Source: Muricea muricata (Eukaryota > Cnidaria > Anthozoa > Malacalcyonacea > Plexauridae). From it: 64,000 bases of DNA. Shown in pieces: positions 1 through 64,000 of this stretch. The notes under the pieces are model-generated. The model did not search any database. It worked only from the letters and a program-made list of their open reading frames with translations, and was not told where the DNA came from. Every line of letters starts with the position of its first letter. Positions within the stretch are counted from its first letter, which is position 1. Made by a program: the position numbers and the translations under genes. Location: NCBI GenBank assembly GCA_963855995.1, contig OY979717.1, forward strand, positions 20,063,906 through 20,127,905. Reading direction: 5' to 3'.

Positions 1-1562
1 AAACTAACTGAATATCTGACACTTTTTGGGTTTGCTAATCTCCTAATGGAATATAAACGAGCGTTTCAATTCAAAAAAGTTTTTAAAAATGCAAAATTGG
101 ACAATGTGGTCCACATTTGTTATGAGCAGATTGGATGCGCAGAAGCGACTGTAAACTATCTTTAACAGAGATTTCAATGCAATTTGCGAAAACATGATCT
201 CAGACCCCAGTACAGGTGTATGTACCACAGAATACCACACAATTTTCTATCATTCATATTTTATGTCACAAGTATATATCATGGACTATTATTGGTTTTT
301 TGGAAAGGTTTTCCCTGTAGTTTTTCTTCCTGTGGGGTGCTGCGGTTAGATTTAGCTTATTTTACTATTTTTGAAGCCTGACATTATTTGGATAAAATCC
401 TAATGTACCACAGAATACCATTGTGGCAATAAATAAATAACGGTTTATCAAATTGAACCAGGATTTGGTCTTTGATGGTGTATGGTAATACTGTATAGAT
501 ATTGCTATCTAATTTAGTGGAAGGTTAATACTAAAGTCACTACATAATACCCATGGTATATACTACAATATATCAGATTTATCAATAATGTTGAAAGATC
601 GTGTTCTTTTGTAGCAAATTTGACTGTTCCCTGTTATTCTTGAATGGCAGGAATGTTTTATCACTTAGTACAAATGTCTGTGAACATAATTTATGTTGGT
701 TTGCAAACTTATTTTCAAACGTCCTGATTTTACGAGCATTTAGCAAAAAAGAGGTACCAAAAACAACGAATCATATTTAAACTTTATCCTCGTTACTTTT
801 AAGAATTTTTATTAAAATATTCATTTTTCTTAGTTATGTGTCAATTAACACCAAAATTAATATATATTTTCGAGAATAAAGTATTTCGCACGTTTCTTCC
901 AAATTTTATACTGAAAATAGATACGACTGGTATTCTGTGGTACCGAGGTATTTTGTGGTACATATACCTGTACAGTAATTCTTACCTCGATGATAAGTTA
1001 CTCATCACAATCCGTAGGTACATAGAAACGCATTGATATCTTTATCACAGATAAAAAGTATACATACAGTAGTTTCACCTGTGGCCTTTAAACATACTGT
1101 CTTTGGGGAGGGTTAGGAGAGGAAAAAGAGCCCGGGGGGGGGAAAAGACGTTTTACATCGCTAGTTGAGCAACCGCCCCTCGCATAAACTAAAAACTCCA
1201 AACTAATTACTCACTGCGCTTAATTTTATAAGATTATATTTGTTTGCCTGTGAACTTATGCAGAATCTCAAATCGAAAGAAAATGAAGCCTGCCAATCCG
1301 ATATGCAGCAGCCAATCAGAACCATAGTCCATCACTTGGACTAGAGAATGTAATTTATATTGCATATATCACATTTCCTCCCCACCTGCTTGCTCCCCAA
1401 CCCTCCCTCGGAACCAGTCTGTTCGCAGGTTACTTGCTCTGGGCGTTACGAAGAATTTGTTTAGCCACATGTATGCCAAAATAACTCGTGTCCATATTGT
1501 TCCACCATGATATACTAAGCATTTAGCATGGGCAGATAATTTCTCTATTTTTTGTATTATAG
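1..1562 (+). other. Upstream intron sequence of the dynein gene
   Basis: No earlier dynein exon is visible here on either strand, and the first recognised exon starts directly after the acceptor at 1561-1562. The stretch is AT-rich and contains one inverted-repeat element (210-973). The remainder shows no protein similarity that I recognise; short open frames are random. Confidence 0.7.
210..973. mobile_element. Inverted-repeat element (non-autonomous DNA transposon-like)
   Basis: The left end GTACAGGTGTATGTACCACA (210-229) is repeated inverted at the right end (TGTGGTACATATACCTGTA, about 955-973). Further TACCACAGAATACC copies lie just inside both ends and at about 404-417. It has no coding capacity. 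The target duplication is unclear; CAG beside each end is possible but only 3 bp. Confidence 0.55.
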
Positions 1563-59236
<57,674 letters not shown>

Positions 59237-59343
59237 TCTGCTATTTTACTACTGTTACTTTTATTTAGACTTACCTTTGCTTTTAGTATTACTTAGATTT
59301 TTTTGACTATTTAGTAAATTGCTCAACTAATAGTAATGATGAT

Positions 59344-59349
59344 ATTAAA
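59344..59349 (+). promoter_or_regulatory. Candidate polyadenylation signal of DYNC1H1
   Basis: ATTAAA lies 108 bases after the stop codon and is followed by a GT-rich stretch (TTTTTGTGGTGTTC). It is the first plausible signal; no AATAAA occurs before it. Confidence 0.4.
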
Positions 59350-61593
<2,244 letters not shown>

Positions 61594-61970
61594 AAGAGTT
61601 AATGAACTTCAGAAACCTGGTGTGTACCGCATTTCTTGTGAATGTGGTTTGGTTTACATCGGTGAGCAGTGGCGAAGCCAGCCCGACATTTGGTCATGCA
61701 AATGCAAATTTTTCTGTGTTTTTAGACCGTATAAGGAATCAATTTTTAAAAAAATAAATAATGATAATGATTTGAATTTGCAAAGCATGACCAAATTGTC
61801 GGGCTGGCTTCGCCAATGTCGGTGAGACTGGCCGAATTCTCTCCTAAAAAACATAAGACTAATTACGAGAAAACCGAACTCGAAAAATCGATGAGCCGTG
61901 GCTAAACACTCATGGACCAATGACAATCGCATAAAAATGCAATTTTGAGCTCGAAACTGAATCCCCTATC
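61594..61970 (+). mobile_element. Penelope-like retroelement fragment, GIY-YIG domain, decayed
   Basis: Translation gives PGVYRISCECGLVYIG, then, after removing a nested insertion, ETGR and further on in shifted frames HKTNYEKTELEKS and QSHKNAIL. The GVY...YIG spacing and the ETGR and EHK...EKS order match the C-terminal GIY-YIG nuclease region of Penelope-like and related retroelements. Stop codons and frameshifts after ETGR show it is dead. No reverse transcriptase block is visible upstream. Confidence 0.6.
61667..61818. mobile_element. hAT-type MITE, 152 bp, nested in the GIY-YIG fragment
   Basis: The ends CAGTGGCGAAGCCAGCCCGA and (inverted right end) CATTGGCGAAGCCAGCCCGA continue inward for about 30 bp. 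A perfect 8-bp target duplication TCGGTGAG lies at 61659-61666 and 61819-61826. Removing the element and one duplication rejoins VYIG to ETGR in frame. hAT elements make 8-bp duplications. Confidence 0.92.
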
Positions 61971-62198
61971 AGGAACAAATAATTGGCATTACATTGTATG
62001 GCTGCAGCTCCAGTTCTCCGGCTCCAGTTCTGTGTATGGGTTTTCATCAGTCGCCTTCCAGAGACATTTGATCCTTTGTATTATTGTTTTGAAATAACAT
62101 TGCAACAGCTTCTTGACTTTCTGGGAAGCTTCGCGGCTAATCTATATACTAACAAGGTAGATCTATTTAAAAAGTTATCGTTTTAAAAGCATTTGAAA
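61971..62198 (+). other. Region upstream of the sulfotransferase
   Basis: A short CTCCAGTTCTCCGGCTCCAG stretch (about 62008) resembles the subterminal repeats of the MITE at 62844. TATTTAAA at 62164-62171 is a possible TATA-like box, 28-35 bases before the ATG. Nothing else is recognised. Confidence 0.4.
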
Positions 62199-62846
62199 AT
62201 GTCTGCAGATGAATGTGTCGGGGTTCAGCTCATCAAACGAAGACGGGCGCTCATGGTGACAGAACACGGAGTGAATCATGGTCTAAATTTCAAACCTCGT
62301 TCAGACGACGTGATTGTAACTCCGCCAAAACGTGGCACGACATGGATGCAAGAAATCCTACATCAGTTGCGAAGTGGTGGCGACATGTCTTTTGATGAGA
62401 TTAGCGATGTGGTACCTTTTATTGAGCTTGCTTATGATTTCAAGATTGATCTCAACGCCGAACACAATTATCAACCGCGATGTTACAAGACACACGCATG
62501 GTATCCTTCTTGTCCGAAAGGTGCTAAATACGTTGTGATCTACCGTGATCCCTGTGCTGCCTTCTACAGTTTTTTTAACTACTTCAAGGGCTGGTATTTT
62601 CAACCTGGGGAGGCTTCACTGTATGAATTTGTAAGAGACTTCTTAGTCGCTGGCAGCGGAGTTCCAAATACTAAGGCAGAATACGCGTCCTACTTTGTCC
62701 ATTTGGTGAGCTGGTGGGAACACAGGGATGATTCGAATGTTTTATTCCTGTTCTTCGAGGATATGAAAGATGATTTAGAGAGTGCAGTTCGAAAAGTTGC
62801 TGCTTTTATAGGAATGGAGGACGAAGAAAGGATTAAAAAGGCTTAG
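62199..62846 (+). CDS. Sulfotransferase N-terminal ORF as it stands (215 residues)
   Basis: The start is ATG at 62199; an in-frame TAA lies 15 bases upstream (62184), so there is no longer start except a TTG. The frame covers both PAPS-binding motifs and the candidate catalytic histidine, but ends at TAG (62844-62846), the first three bases of the inserted element. A product would lack the C-terminal third, including the RxNGxxG nucleotide-binding loop, and is probably inactive. Confidence 0.85.
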   Translation: MSADECVGVQLIKRRRALMVTEHGVNHGLNFKPRSDDVIVTPPKRGTTWMQEILHQLRSGGDMSFDEISDVVPFIELAYDFKIDLNAEHNYQPRCYKTHAWYPSCPKGAKYVVIYRDPCAAFYSFFNYFKGWYFQPGEASLYEFVRDFLVAGSGVPNTKAEYASYFVHLVSWWEHRDDSNVLFLFFEDMKDDLESAVRKVAAFIGMEDEERIKKA

Positions 62847-63582
62847 TGCTGTGCAAACTCCGGTTTTTTCACCTCCGGCACCGGCTCCGGCGAAAGAAAC
62901 TCCGGCTCCGGGAAAAAAACTCCGGCTCCAGCAGAAAATTTTAGGCTTGTGCAAATTTGTCAAAGTTGGAAATTTTTACAGTTTAAATTGGAAACGCCTT
63001 CTTTGTTTTTTATTTAACACTTCGCATTCTTCGCATTAACATTTTGTAATATGCATGATGCACGGTATTGTATTTGCAAAAACAAGACGCAAGGTCAATG
63101 TGGTTAAAACTTTTTATTATCAAACTTAATGAAAGCAAGTTTACCAATGTTTCCTGTTACAATGTTACCCGCCAAAGGAAAGACTCTGCTCTCAGACCTT
63201 ACTGATGAGGGTAATGTTTCAGTTATTCTTTAAAACACATATTCGACCTTTCATGTTGACAATAATGTCAATATTGTAAGCATAGCGTTGCAGCGTTTGA
63301 TGAAATTTTTAGGTAAAATTTTCACATGCATTACCGTCTTGCCGACGTCACAGTTATACAAAAATAACATAAAATACCATAATTATAATTTGTATGTTTG
63401 TGTCAAGCTGCATTGGGCTGTATTTACTTTTTCTTCGATGGAGTTAGTTTTTCGTTGATCTATGATAGAAGTTTGCAGCACAAATAAGTGCTGCCGGAGT
63501 TTTGCCGGAGGTGAACAAACTCCGGCTCCAGCTCCGGCTCCGGCAAAATGGGGCAAAACTCCGGCTCCGGTGCACAGCACTA
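62844..63582. mobile_element. hAT-type MITE, 739 bp, inside the sulfotransferase ORF
   Basis: The ends TAGTGCTGTGCA and its exact inverse TGCACAGCACTA are flanked by a perfect 8-bp duplication AAAAGGCT (62836-62843 and 63583-63590). Both subterminal regions (about 62855-62940 and 63490-63570) carry repeated ACTCCGGCTCCGG words, like transposase-binding repeats of hAT elements. The interior is AT-rich without a transposase frame. The clean duplication and intact host frame indicate a young insertion. Confidence 0.95.
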
Positions 63583-63590
63583 AAAAGGCT

Positions 63591-63872
63591 GTGCAAATGA
63601 GCTCCTTTGAATTTATGAAAAGAAATGAGCAAAAGTTTGCCGAGGCTCGTTTTCTACGTTACCGGAATGGAGTATGTGGCTTGCCGACTGACCAGGTAGT
63701 CAGCAAAGTCGTCTCGGGTTCTGTAACACAAGGACGAGAGTTGATGGATGAGAAAACGAAGGAAATAATTCGGGCCAAGTGGCTGGAAGTAGTTGGACAA
63801 CAAATTGGATTTCAAGATTACGATGAGCTTCGAATGTTGCGAACGTTGCGGAAGTATGTTGCGTCGTTATAG
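63591..63872 (+). CDS. Sulfotransferase C-terminal portion beyond the insertion
   Basis: 93 codons and TAG. It begins VQMSSFEFMKRNEQKF, holds the RYRNGVCG loop and ends RKYVASL. The frame stays open leftward through the right end of the inserted element to about 63462, so a read-through or internally started product could carry a short proline/alanine-rich leader. Confidence 0.8.
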   Translation: MQMSSFEFMKRNEQKFAEARFLRYRNGVCGLPTDQVVSKVVSGSVTQGRELMDEKTKEIIRAKWLEVVGQQIGFQDYDELRMLRTLRKYVASL

Positions 63873-63878
63873 AATAAA
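63873..63878 (+). promoter_or_regulatory. Polyadenylation signal AATAAA of the sulfotransferase
   Basis: A canonical AATAAA begins at the base right after the stop codon, implying a very short 3' untranslated region. Confidence 0.6.
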
Positions 63879-63882
63879 TTTA

Positions 63883-63991
63883 GATGGCGAATGATGGCGT
63901 CAGCCGTTCTTGTTTGAAATCATAAACGTGAAAGTTGACTGACTGCCGTTGTTGATTTCATACAAGAACGGCTGACGCCATCATTCCCATC
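63883..63991. mobile_element. TA-flanked foldback element, 109 bp
   Basis: The left arm GATGGCGAATGATGGCGTCA...GAAATCA (63883-63922) and the right arm TGATTTCATACAAGAACGGC...CCCATC (63953-63991) are inverses with one mismatch and one indel, around a 30-base loop. TA occurs at both sides (63881-63882, 63992-63993). It starts four bases past the AATAAA, so the cleavage site may lie inside it. Confidence 0.85.
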
Positions 63992-64000
63992 TATAACGAC

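Larger units (their letters stand above)
62199..63872 (+). pseudogene. Cytosolic sulfotransferase gene interrupted by a hAT-type MITE
   Basis: Cytosolic sulfotransferases move a sulfonate group from PAPS to hydroxyl or amine acceptors. The gene is intronless. The two coding halves (62199-62843, 215 codons; 63591-63872, 93 codons and stop) are in one frame once the element and one 8-bp duplication are ignored: 308 residues, normal for the family. Visible motifs are the 5'-phosphosulfate loop PPKRGTTW (residues 42-49), candidate catalytic His99 in CYKTHAW, and the 3'-phosphate site YRDPCAAFYSFF with Arg116 and Ser124 at the usual eight-residue spacing. The late RKGxxG motif appears as RNGVCG (residues 240-245). 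The insertion lies between residues 215 and 216. As it stands, translation stops at TAG contributed by the element. The substrate cannot be inferred. In other individuals the intact allele may exist. Confidence 0.9.

Noticed and set aside
1-1562. An earlier dynein exon in the left flank
   Set aside because: None of the known residues preceding VTKLNRDP could be found in any forward frame; the missing N-terminus must be further upstream.
62844-63582. Possibility that the insertion is a normal intron of a two-exon sulfotransferase
   Set aside because: The exact boundaries are TAGTGC...CACTA with an 8-bp duplication, not GT...AG, and the ends are inverted repeats.

Overview
This is a eukaryotic, metazoan-type window: about 35-40% GC, intron-rich, with GT-AG introns and many small transposon remnants. 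Nearly all of it (1563-59236, + strand) is one gene, the cytoplasmic dynein 1 heavy chain (DYNC1H1). I reconstructed 94 coding exons. They join in frame with no internal stop to give 13,152 coding bases, or 4,383 residues plus the stop codon. Compared with the vertebrate protein (about 4,640 residues), only the first roughly 250 residues are missing, and they must lie left of the window. The species cannot be fixed from the sequence. The intron density and the style of the small inverted-repeat elements suggest a marine invertebrate, possibly a cnidarian; this is a weak inference.

Layout: 1-1562 is upstream intron with an inverted-repeat element. 1563-13883 encodes the cargo-binding and dimerising tail, 14498-19814 the linker, 20348-22693 AAA1, 23540-26239 AAA2, 26743-31276 AAA3, 31953-36036 AAA4, and 36984-41353 the stalk with its microtubule-binding tip. 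41501-45838 encodes AAA5, 46609-51257 AAA6 and 51381-59236 the C-terminal domain and stop codon. All four expected Walker A P-loops (AAA1 to AAA4) are intact, so the gene looks functional.

Downstream, 59237-61593 is intergenic with a roughly 270-base TA microsatellite. A decayed Penelope-like GIY-YIG fragment (about 61594-61970) carries a nested 152-bp hAT-type MITE with a perfect 8-bp target duplication. Last comes an intronless cytosolic sulfotransferase gene (62199-63872). A 739-bp hAT-type MITE (62844-63582) splits it, the 8-bp target duplication is perfect, and the two halves are otherwise in one open frame. A TA-flanked foldback element sits just after its AATAAA signal.

The introns of the dynein gene hold several families of non-autonomous elements, some present twice within this one gene. 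There is also a tRNA-related dimeric SINE and an 82-bp tandem array that has copied the end of an intron, including its 3' splice site. I found no operon, CRISPR array, phage or other multi-gene system. The most interesting things here are transposon-gene interactions.
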